Shown here piece by piece: positions 1-4,964 of a DNA stretch of 7,376 nucleotides. The notes beneath the pieces are model-generated. The model had not been told where the DNA came from and did no database searches. It saw nothing but the letters and a program-made list of their open reading frames with translations. Origin of the DNA: Nitrospiraceae bacterium (GTDB taxonomy: Bacteria > Nitrospirota > Thermodesulfovibrionia > Thermodesulfovibrionales > UBA9159). The position numbers and the translations under genes were made by a program. The stretch lies in NCBI GenBank assembly GCA_003453735.1, contig DMNE01000359.1, positions 9,539 to 16,914 of the forward strand, in the 5' to 3' direction. Positions within the stretch are counted from its first letter, which is position 1. Every line of letters begins with the position of its first letter.

Positions 1-68
1 TTGCGAGGAGTTTCCTTGAGTCATTAACACCCTAAGCTACCGGCTTATATTCCGTTAGAGGTAGTCTA

Positions 69-93
69 CTGTCCTGAATAAAAGTGCGGACAG
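69..93. repeat. Short inverted repeat near the left edge
   Basis: CTGTCC at 69-74 is repeated as GGACAG at 88-93, with a 13-base AT-rich spacer. The repeat lies just beyond the point where the neighbouring pseudogene loses its homologous frame (about 138). It could be a weak hairpin, or the tip of an insertion sequence that extends left of the window. No transposase is visible in the remaining 68 bases, and 1-95 shows nothing else I can support. Confidence 0.3.
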
Positions 94-95
94 GT

Positions 96-1102
96 CTAAT
101 CAAAGCCGCGAGGCAATGATATATCTGCAGCCTCACCCCTGGCGGCACGTGTCAGCGTCCTTGGGTCGCAGGGCGTCTTGTTGGCCACCAAGATCGCCTT
201 GTCATACAGACCTGCGGACTTCGCGGAGGCAAACCACTTGCCTTCGCCTTCCTCACCGGGGATGCTTCCGACGAGATCGTTCAGGATTTCGAGAGCGGTC
301 TTCTGCGGATATTTCTTTGCGATGGCCCGAAAGGTGGCCAGATACGAAGTCCCACTATTGGCAACGATTGCGTATCTTGCATATGCTTCATCGGCCATGC
401 CGCTCGAAAGGAGGATCTCTTCGCACGCCTCTGCGATTGCGCCTAGAGGGTCATTGATTCAGCGGTTTTCCTCTGCGTAACGGACTGCCTCTGCCTTTCT
501 GCCCATGGCCCTCAGGGCCTTCACTCCCCACTTCCTGTAATGCCAGTACTTGTACGGCGACAGTTCGAGCAGGGTGAGGACTTCCTCATTCCGACCTGCC
601 TTGATGAGGGCGCACAGACAGGCGGTCGCGCCTTTGAAATAGCCGTGACTCCCAGCCCATGCCATCCTTACCCCTTCTATGAATGAATCCGCCCATCGTG
701 ATGCGCGGTCAGACGTCGCACAGAGTTCCCCCAGTATTCGGGCAAGAGCTCGATATAGGGGATATCGTCGGCCTCCACCGCTTCCCAAAGGCGCTCCAGC
801 CATCTGTCCCGCACGGAACCATCCGCCGGCGCAGCGGCTATAGTGTGTATGAGTATCTCAATGGCGCTGTTCACCGCCGAACCTATCGCACCTCATGAAC
901 TATCAACGTGGGCCAATGCAGGGGATACCTTTTCGAGAGACAGCACGGCGCCTTCTGCGGCCAGAACCGGGTCTTTACGAGCTACCTTCTTTATCTCTGC
1001 CACAGCCTCTTTTACACGAGTCAAGGCAGGCTGAGAGCGCCATCCGAAGGCGTTCCTGCGGAACCGCGCGGCGAAATTCCATTTGTGAGTCGATGAGGCC
1101 AT
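96..1102 (-). pseudogene. Decayed conserved hypothetical protein (helical, repeat-like)
   Basis: Reading leftward from the ATG at 1102, one protein can be followed through several lesions. It starts MASSTHKWNFAARFRRNAFG and meets an in-frame TGA at 893-895. It continues in the same frame through GAIGSAVNSAIEI to PYIELLPEYWG, where five C's on the plus strand (728-732) appear to be one base short. A different frame then carries ELCATSDRASRWADSF and later GVKALRAMG, up to a second in-frame TGA at 459-461. The same frame resumes with AIAEACEEILLSSGMADEAY and ends near CDPRTLTRAAR at about 138; the last 13 codons look unrelated. I recall intact homologues of roughly 400 residues in proteobacteria, without known function and probably all-helical. 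A tandem 6-bp duplication (gccttc at 240-245 and 246-251) adds two residues in the GEEGEGKWF stretch. It lies 35 bp downstream of another pseudogene on the same strand, so the two were probably an operon. I am confident it is broken and unsure what it did. Confidence 0.8.
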
Positions 1103-1137
1103 GCAATTTCAATTCTAACCAATTGAAGCGGTTAATG

Positions 1138-1463
1138 TCACATGACGTCCACCTCGTCTGGAATCTCCATTCTGAAGTGTATCGCCTCAACAATGCTTTT
1201 CACGGTCCAATACAGGGCGCGCCAGGCGCTTTGCTCATCCCTGTCCCGCTTTTGTATATTCCGCACGCCCGAATCTACCGGAACCCTGAATGAGAGCACA
1301 TGTCTTTCGTCCCTGATCCTTAGACTAGACTGAAGCGGAGGGACAGCCCCCTTTTCTCATCAGCGAGCCGGACATTTGTGGCGGCATATTTTCTCAACAG
1401 TTTCCTTATATCTGCCCTCGATTTCTCGACGGCCACCAGTGTGGCGCAGTAAGGCTTTCTCAT
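1138..1463 (-). pseudogene. Small phage-type hypothetical protein, frameshifted by a 5-bp tandem duplication
   Basis: The likely start is the ATG at 1463 (MRKPYCATLVAVEKSRADIR); an in-frame ATG at 1523 is also possible. The frame runs to GLSLRFSLV and stops at 1320-1322. At 1321-1330 the plus strand has tagac twice in tandem. Removing one copy restores RFSLRIRDERHVLSFRVPVD and an open frame through QSAWRALYWTVKSIVEAIHF to EVDVM and a TGA at 1138-1140, giving about 107 residues. The opening VEKSRADIRKLLRKYAA and the WRALYWxVK segment match a small protein family I recall from phages and prophages, of unknown function. Its stop is 35 bp before the next minus-strand pseudogene, so they were probably co-transcribed. 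The lesion is seen directly; the family is from memory. Confidence 0.7.
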
Positions 1464-1558
1464 TTTGAACCCCGTTTCCGTTTTTCCATTGAAAAATTCC
1501 TTTACCCTAATATTACGAAGCATGTCTTCGGTAGAAGCAGTCCACCTGAGTCTTCCGG

Positions 1559-1598
1559 GGGGGTGAAAAATCCGACATGTGGCGGTTTTTTCACCCCC
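1559..1598. repeat. Strong hairpin: 12-bp perfect inverted repeat
   Basis: GGGGGTGAAAAA at 1559-1570 pairs exactly with TTTTTCACCCCC at 1587-1598 around a 16-base loop. It lies about 95 bp upstream of the phage-type pseudogene and 25 bp before the palindrome next to the integrase remnant. It is not followed by a T run outside the stem, so it does not look like an ordinary terminator. It may be an operator, a mobile-element end or a folded RNA element. Apart from this hairpin and the palindrome at 1623-1642, I see no gene in 1464-1643. Confidence 0.6.
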
Positions 1599-1622
1599 TG
1601 ATCTGTTGCGACACGGTGCCTG

Positions 1623-1642
1623 TTATGCCGAGCTCGGCATAA
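1623..1642. repeat. Perfect 20-bp palindrome with an extra half-site
   Basis: TTATGCCGAGCTCGGCATAA is its own reverse complement. A further copy of the half-site (TCGGCATA, 1643-1650) follows at once; those bases also encode the Arg-His-Thr of the integrase remnant that starts there. The palindrome therefore sits exactly at the break point of the remnant. It may be a recombination junction built from the integrase sequence itself, a recombinase crossover site, or an operator. The palindrome is certain; its role is not known. Confidence 0.65.
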
Positions 1643-1643
1643 T

Positions 1644-1841
1644 CGGCATACCTTTGCCACAAGGCTGGTTCAGGCAGGCGTCGATCTCTATAAGGTATCG
1701 AAGCTCTTGGGGCATAAGGACATCTCGACCACCCAGAGATACGCGCACCACTACCCGGAAAGTCTTCGGGACGGGGTGGAGATCCTGGGCAAAATGAGCA
1801 GTATTTTAGGGCGCGGCGAGGGAAAGCAAAAAACAGGATAG
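1644..1841 (+). pseudogene. C-terminal remnant of a tyrosine recombinase/integrase
   Basis: An open frame of 65 codons encodes only the end of a tyrosine recombinase catalytic domain: [20 protein letters not shown], then [20 protein letters not shown], and a tail ending in TAG at 1839-1841. It retains the Arg of the HxxR box, the LGH histidine and the catalytic tyrosine (QRYAHH). The first two-thirds of the protein is missing, and the sequence upstream of the 1623-1642 palindrome does not look like integrase. By eye 36 of 45 residues (FATRLVQ to the final IL) match the C-terminus of the intact integrase at 2068-3189, but the DNA differs at many codons, so this is a related older integrase and not a recent copy. 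It points toward the tRNA, whose 5' end is 59 bp downstream. It cannot encode a working enzyme. Confidence 0.9.
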
Positions 1842-1850
1842 AAATGGTCG

Positions 1851-1871
1851 TTTATCACGTTTTTATCACGT
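1851..1871 (+). repeat. Tandem direct repeat TTTATCACGT x2, 11-bp period
   Basis: TTTATCACGT occurs at 1851-1860 and again at 1862-1871, one helical turn apart, between the integrase remnant and the tRNA promoter. The spacing would place two bound proteins on the same DNA face. Integrase arm-type sites typically look like this, but an upstream activating element for the tRNA gene is an equal possibility. Confidence 0.5.
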
Positions 1872-1874
1872 TTG

Positions 1875-1883
1875 TGCTACAAT
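1875..1883 (+). promoter_or_regulatory. Probable tRNA promoter (extended -10)
   Basis: TGC followed by TACAAT (1878-1883) forms an extended -10 element, 17 bases before the mature tRNA 5' end. No good -35 box is present at the expected distance; the region there is the TTTATCACGT repeat, which might supply activation. Confidence 0.5.
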
Positions 1884-1900
1884 ATCTCGCAAACCCACAT

Positions 1901-1977
1901 GCCCCCTTAGCTCAGAAGGATAGAGCACAGGTTTCCTAAACCTGGTGCCGCAGGTTCGATTCCTGCAGGGGGCACCA
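1901..1977 (+). tRNA. tRNA-Arg (anticodon CCT)
   Basis: The sequence folds as a canonical 77-base tRNA. The acceptor stem GCCCCCT (1901-1907) pairs with AGGGGGC (1967-1973), followed by discriminator A and encoded CCA (1975-1977). The anticodon stem CAGGT/ACCTG (1928-1932 and 1940-1944) encloses the loop TTCCTAA, giving anticodon CCT at 1935-1937, which reads AGG. The T arm is GCAGG-TTCGATT-CCTGC. An intact integrase gene lies 90 bp past its 3' end, the usual layout when a tRNA 3' end serves as the attachment site. No second copy of the 3' end is visible in the window, so the other end of the element must lie beyond it. Confidence 0.97.
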
Positions 1978-2046
1978 TTCTTTCCCTTAGTAATCAAGCA
2001 GTTACCCATCTGGCATTACCGGACGTTTGCCTTCTCCAAAGGGGGT

Positions 2047-2067
2047 GTGCCTAATTTTGTACCTAAT
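2047..2067 (+). repeat. Direct repeat GTRCCTAAT x2, possible integrase arm-type sites
   Basis: GTGCCTAAT (2047-2055) and GTACCTAAT (2059-2067) differ at one base and are 12 bp apart. They abut the integrase stop codon and lie between the integrase and the tRNA, where arm-type binding sites usually occur. The repeat is seen; the function is inferred. Confidence 0.5.
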
Positions 2068-3189
2068 CTACGCACTTTTTGTTTTCCTCTTCCGCTTTTT
2101 CTCTGTTTTCTCGAGCACCTTTGTCTCCTGATAATCCAGAATGTCAACTCCGTCTCTGAGAGACTCAGACCAGTGGTGAGCATACCTCTGGGTAACTTCT
2201 ATACTGCTGTGACCCAGCAACGTGGAGACCTTGTAGAGGTCTACCCCTTTCTGGACTAGCCTTGTCGCAAAGCTATGCCTAAGATCATGAAAACGGCAAT
2301 AAGCTATCTTAGCGGTCTTTACTGCGCTCTTGAATGCCTTCTTGAGCCTGTTGGCCCCGATCGGGCTTCCATCCTCGTTGAAAAAGACATATCCCAGTAT
2401 CGACTGAACCTTTGCCAGTCGTTTCAGACATTCGACAACGGTGGCATTGAGAGGGATCGTACGAGCGGGACGACTTTTCTTCTTAGTCTTTTTACGAACC
2501 GTGGTCAGCGTCTTCCTGGAAAGGTCGATCTGGCTCCATTTGAGCTTGAGAATCTCTTCCTGAGACAAGCCGGTGTGGAGATCAAGCAAAATAATGTCGG
2601 GAAGCTGACCATTCAGCTTGCCCTGAGCAGCCTCCAGAAGCTTCTCTTCCTCCTCCTTGGTCAACCATCTGTCGACATCGTTTGCCTGAAGGTTCAACGT
2701 CAACCCGGAGAAAGGATTTTCCTTGATCCACTTCCACACATGCCGTGCGATATTTAATGCATTCCTCAACATCCCAAGTTCGTTCAGAACGGTGTTCTGA
2801 GCGGCGCCTTCCCTAAGTCTCTTGTTCTTGTAAAGAAGGATGGCATCAGAATCAATCTGATCGAGCGTCTTGCCCTCAAAAAAAGTCTTCAGATGTTCCT
2901 TCATGTACAAGTCCTTTTCGTGCGTTGATACGGCCTTGTTTATTTTCGAATGCTCGTCCAGGTATCTTTCCATCAGCTCGTCAAAGTTATGCTGCTTTGC
3001 AATATTGACATCGAGCCACTTGCCCTCGGCGACTTGAGTTTTCACCTTGTTCAGGACCTTCTCAGCGAGCCTCCGATCGCTGGTTCCGGTCGACACCTTA
3101 TGCTGCTTACCGTTCGCGGAAAACCTCATCCACCACGTCTCTGATTCTTTGCCGTGTCTTTTGCGCCTAAACAGTCCTTTGATTTTCAT
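2068..3189 (-). CDS. Tyrosine-type site-specific integrase
   Basis: This 373-residue protein has the usual length for phage and island integrases. Residues 1-60 form a basic arm-binding-like segment with a WWMRF motif, about 65-160 the SAM-like core-binding domain, and about 170-350 the catalytic domain. Visible catalytic residues are H301 and R304 (HDLRHSFATR), H327 (LLGH) and nucleophile Y336 (QRYAHH). The first catalytic arginine, normally in TGxR, is S209 here (HTGLSQEEILKLKW). I recall other integrases with TGLSQ, so this may be a real subfamily trait. The tail is very lysine-rich. The start at 3189 is supported by AAAGGAGG, seven bases upstream. It is transcribed toward tRNA-Arg and probably inserts the element at the tRNA 3' end. 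A 24-codon ORF ends four bases before its ATG, so translation may be coupled. The excisionase-like gene diverges from it. Confidence 0.96.
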   Translation of the reverse strand: MKIKGLFRRKRHGKESETWWMRFSANGKQHKVSTGTSDRRLAEKVLNKVKTQVAEGKWLDVNIAKQHNFDELMERYLDEHSKINKAVSTHEKDLYMKEHLKTFFEGKTLDQIDSDAILLYKNKRLREGAAQNTVLNELGMLRNALNIARHVWKWIKENPFSGLTLNLQANDVDRWLTKEEEEKLLEAAQGKLNGQLPDIILLDLHTGLSQEEILKLKWSQIDLSRKTLTTVRKKTKKKSRPARTIPLNATVVECLKRLAKVQSILGYVFFNEDGSPIGANRLKKAFKSAVKTAKIAYCRFHDLRHSFATRLVQKGVDLYKVSTLLGHSSIEVTQRYAHHWSESLRDGVDILDYQETKVLEKTEKKRKRKTKSA

Positions 3190-3192
3190 GGG

Positions 3193-3267
3193 CTATCCTC
3201 CTTTCTTGCCTTCAACAAGGCTCAAAAAGGACTGGAAGGGCTTGAAAATACCATAATAGTTTACCAT
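3193..3267 (-). CDS. 24-residue small ORF upstream of and coupled to the integrase
   Basis: An ATG at 3265-3267 follows AAAGGAGGT, a near-perfect anti-16S match with eight bases of spacing. The ORF begins MVNYYGIFKPFQ, continues SFLSLVEGKKGG and ends with TAG at 3193-3195. Its last codons, AAA GGA GGA, form the integrase Shine-Dalgarno sequence, and its stop is only three bases before the integrase ATG. Ribosomes translating it would cover the integrase start, which suggests coupling or control. The peptide is aromatic at the N-terminus and basic at the C-terminus, with no family I recognise. The strong ribosome site argues that it is translated. It could be a leader peptide or simply a coupling device. 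Confidence 0.6.
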   Translation of the reverse strand: MVNYYGIFKPFQSFLSLVEGKKGG

Positions 3268-3292
3268 CGTTCGGACCTCCTTTGATACTTTT

Positions 3293-3302
3293 CGCAATTG
3301 CG
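3293..3302. promoter_or_regulatory. Palindrome CGCAATTGCG in the divergent int/xis intergenic region
   Basis: This perfect 10-bp palindrome is followed by a second small dyad (CGCC-AAT-GGCG). Both lie about 26 bp upstream of the small ORF that leads into the integrase and about 100 bp before the excisionase-like gene. That position suits an operator controlling divergent transcription, but no regulator in the window is shown to bind it. Confidence 0.3.
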
Positions 3303-3359
3303 CGCCAATGGCGTTGTTCTTCTATTTTGTTAATGCACCGAAGAGGTGATTTTTTTGGT

Positions 3360-3386
3360 TTTTCAGTCTCGTGGTCTGTCTGAAAA
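3360..3386. repeat. Inverted repeat TTTTCAG/CTGAAAA
   Basis: TTTTCAG (3360-3366) and CTGAAAA (3380-3386) form a 7-bp stem with a 13-base loop, flanked by T-rich and A-rich tracts just upstream of the excisionase-like gene. It is AT-rich and too weak for a confident terminator. It might be an operator or excisionase-binding site. Confidence 0.3.
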
Positions 3387-3401
3387 CAAAAAAGGGAGAG
3401 A

Positions 3402-3622
3402 ATGCATATAGATATTAGAAAAGCAGGTAGAAGAATGGACCAAGAAGAATTCTTGACGATTGATGACGTCGCTGCGCTAATAGAATGCTCAAAGTTTACT
3501 GTGTATGGAAGGTCGCAAGAAAGAGAATCCCATCATTCAAAAAGCCATTTGTAATTATTGAAGATTACTGGTATAAATATCACATAGTAGATCATAGTTC
3601 ATTTCTCAAGAGGGGGGAATAA
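3402..3622 (+). pseudogene. Frameshifted excisionase-like helix-turn-helix protein
   Basis: The ATG at 3402 follows GGGAGAG; a second in-frame ATG is at 3435. The first frame encodes EEFLTIDDVAALIECSKFTV, the opening of a MerR/excisionase-type winged helix (PF12728-like), then ends at a TAA at 3552-3554 after 50 codons. Around 3500-3505 the expected continuation moves to another frame: KVARKRIPSFKKPF, the wing region, runs on to VDHSSFLKRGE and a TAA at 3620-3622. A one-base insertion, or an equivalent two-base deletion, would join the two. Past the wing the tail resembles no excisionase I recall, so it may be degraded too. Its position, divergent from the integrase, is that of a recombination directionality factor, which the element would need to excise. 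A short 50-residue HTH protein might still be made. Confidence 0.65.
3549..3577 (+). promoter_or_regulatory. Candidate sigma-70 promoter for the nuclease operon
   Basis: TTGTAA (3549-3554) and TATAAA (3572-3577) are separated by exactly 17 bases, with TGG directly before the -10 (an extended -10). It lies inside the broken excisionase-like gene and would start transcription near 3584, about 135 bases before the first nuclease gene. Confidence 0.5.
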
Positions 3623-3719
3623 GATGGAGCTTGAGAACTGTTCCATACCTTATGATCGTTAAATTTTTTTGGACAGAAGCAGAAAAGGGAAGCGCATAAA
3701 AAATAAAGGAACTCCAACG

Positions 3720-4865
3720 ATGCACAATATCTTCATTATCTATATGGCGCCTGGGAATAATGAACAGATGGTGCATTATGAAGATACCATCAAGAACAAA
3801 GTTGCCCACGAACGGATATTTCGCTATATCGACTTCAATTTGGAGATCACGCTCAGAAATGTCTTTGGACAAAAACCTGTTGCTGTGTGGGGTTCCAGAG
3901 ATTCACGAGCTAACCGGCCAAAATTTGATCGAATGCAACCTGGAGATGATATTCTGATCATCGAAGGCGAAACTATTAAGCTCCTCGGGAAAATCGCAGC
4001 TAAAACCATTAATCCCGATTTATCAAAAGAACTCTGGAAGAATCTGCGTGGGCATACAACCGATTCTTGGTCGCTAATCTATTTTATAGCGAATCCCCTT
4101 GAAATAAATCTGCCATTCATGGAAATCAGGGAGCTCTTTGGATATCACACAGCATGGAATCCGCGAGGGTTTGCAAGAATATCAGACGACAGACTCGAAG
4201 AATTCTACAGCAAGTATGACGACCTCTATTCGATTCTTCAACGAATCAAACAAGGCAGGACGTATGACCAGAGACTAAAGGCTGAAGATCTGCAAACGAG
4301 TGAACCTGAAACTGTTGAACTCAGATCCGAAGACATAAGAGAAATTCTTAAAAACGGAGAATTGTCTGCTCACGTGAGAATGCAGTGGCAACTGGTCCAC
4401 CTAGGACTGAAAACAGGGGCGCGAGTTTGGATCCCGCGCAGTGACCAACCTAGAATAAAGAAGGAATTTGCCTTTGCTGACTTTGAGGAGACCTTCTCTG
4501 CTGGGATAGATATGCCCGCAAGATATGTCGAAAACATCGATGTGGTCTGGAAAGAAGAGTTTCGCATCGATGCGGCCTTCGAGATTGAACACTCCACCGC
4601 GATTTATTCTGGATTATTGCGATTTTCCGATTTAAAGATTATTGCACCTAATATCAGTTATCCGCTCTTTCTTGTTGCTCCGTTGACAAAAAAAAGCCGT
4701 GTTTTTGAACAAGTGAAGCGTCCAACATTCAAAAAACTCGGCTTGGACAAGGAGGTGCGTTATCTCTCATATGAAAGGGTCGATGAAATCAGTAGGTTTT
4801 TTGAACATTCCAGTAGCGGGATGAATGTTGAAGTATTGATAGGCAAGTCGGAGGCGGTTCAATGA
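3720..4865 (+). CDS. PUA-like/PD-(D/E)xK restriction endonuclease-like protein
   Basis: The ATG at 3720 follows AAAGGA and gives 381 residues; a TTG at 3669 would add 17 basic residues but has no ribosome site. Residues about 1-165 look like a PUA/EVE-type domain, a fold used to read modified or flipped bases: VWGSRD near 57-61, PGDDILIIEG at 74-83, then ELWKN and WSLIYF. Residues about 214-365 match a nuclease domain I recall from restriction proteins: HVRMQWQLVHLG, then ENIDVVW with D274, AAFEIEHSTAIYSGLLR with E288 and E290, and SYPLFLVAPLTKKSRV. The D...ExE arrangement fits a PD-(D/E)xK-type active site. From memory this family usually has an acidic residue where R220 sits; I am not sure. 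The likely role is cleavage of modified or foreign DNA in the cytoplasm. It is the first gene of a plus-strand operon and is followed by a second PUA-like nuclease. Confidence 0.75.
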   Translation: MHNIFIIYMAPGNNEQMVHYEDTIKNKVAHERIFRYIDFNLEITLRNVFGQKPVAVWGSRDSRANRPKFDRMQPGDDILIIEGETIKLLGKIAAKTINPDLSKELWKNLRGHTTDSWSLIYFIANPLEINLPFMEIRELFGYHTAWNPRGFARISDDRLEEFYSKYDDLYSILQRIKQGRTYDQRLKAEDLQTSEPETVELRSEDIREILKNGELSAHVRMQWQLVHLGLKTGARVWIPRSDQPRIKKEFAFADFEETFSAGIDMPARYVENIDVVWKEEFRIDAAFEIEHSTAIYSGLLRFSDLKIIAPNISYPLFLVAPLTKKSRVFEQVKRPTFKKLGLDKEVRYLSYERVDEISRFFEHSSSGMNVEVLIGKSEAVQ

Positions 4866-4886
4866 TTTGGAGAAGGAAAGTAAACA

Positions 4887-4952
4887 TTGAATAGGGACAA
4901 GGTATTAGAGATAGCCGCTGCAGTGATCAGCACTTATATGGAATTCCTATAA
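4887..4952 (+). CDS. 21-residue small ORF between the two nuclease genes
   Basis: A TTG at 4887 follows AAGGA with a nine-base gap. The ORF encodes MNRDKVLEIAAAVISTY and four more residues, ending with TAA at 4950-4952. Its stop overlaps the AAGGA that serves the next gene, so translation could be coupled. It is in the same frame as the HNH gene, separated by that single stop and four codons. It may therefore be a real small peptide, a coupling ORF, or the relic of an N-terminal extension. I do not recognise it. Confidence 0.35.
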   Translation: MNRDKVLEIAAAVISTYMEFL

Positions 4953-4964
4953 GGAACACTACAG

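Noticed and set aside
893..895. In-frame TGA as a selenocysteine or recoded codon
   Set aside because: No recoding element is apparent, other genes here end in TGA, and the same gene also has a frameshift.
1579..1797. A 72-codon plus-strand frame
   Set aside because: It is an out-of-frame reading of the integrase remnant, whose true frame carries LLGH and QRYAHH.
2275..2757. A 160-codon plus-strand open frame opposite the integrase
   Set aside because: It is antisense to a clear integrase with catalytic motifs and shows no family features.
3360..3386. Rho-independent terminator
   Set aside because: The stem is AT-rich and short, so termination is not supported; listed only as an inverted repeat.
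3624..3662. A 12-codon ORF (MELENCSIPYDR) after AGGGGGGA in the leader of the nuclease operon
   Set aside because: Too short to support without conservation data; it may be a leader peptide but nothing else in the sequence favours it.
3669..3719. TTG start adding 17 residues to the first nuclease
   Set aside because: No ribosome site precedes it and the extension is basic and low in complexity; the ATG at 3720 has AAAGGA upstream.
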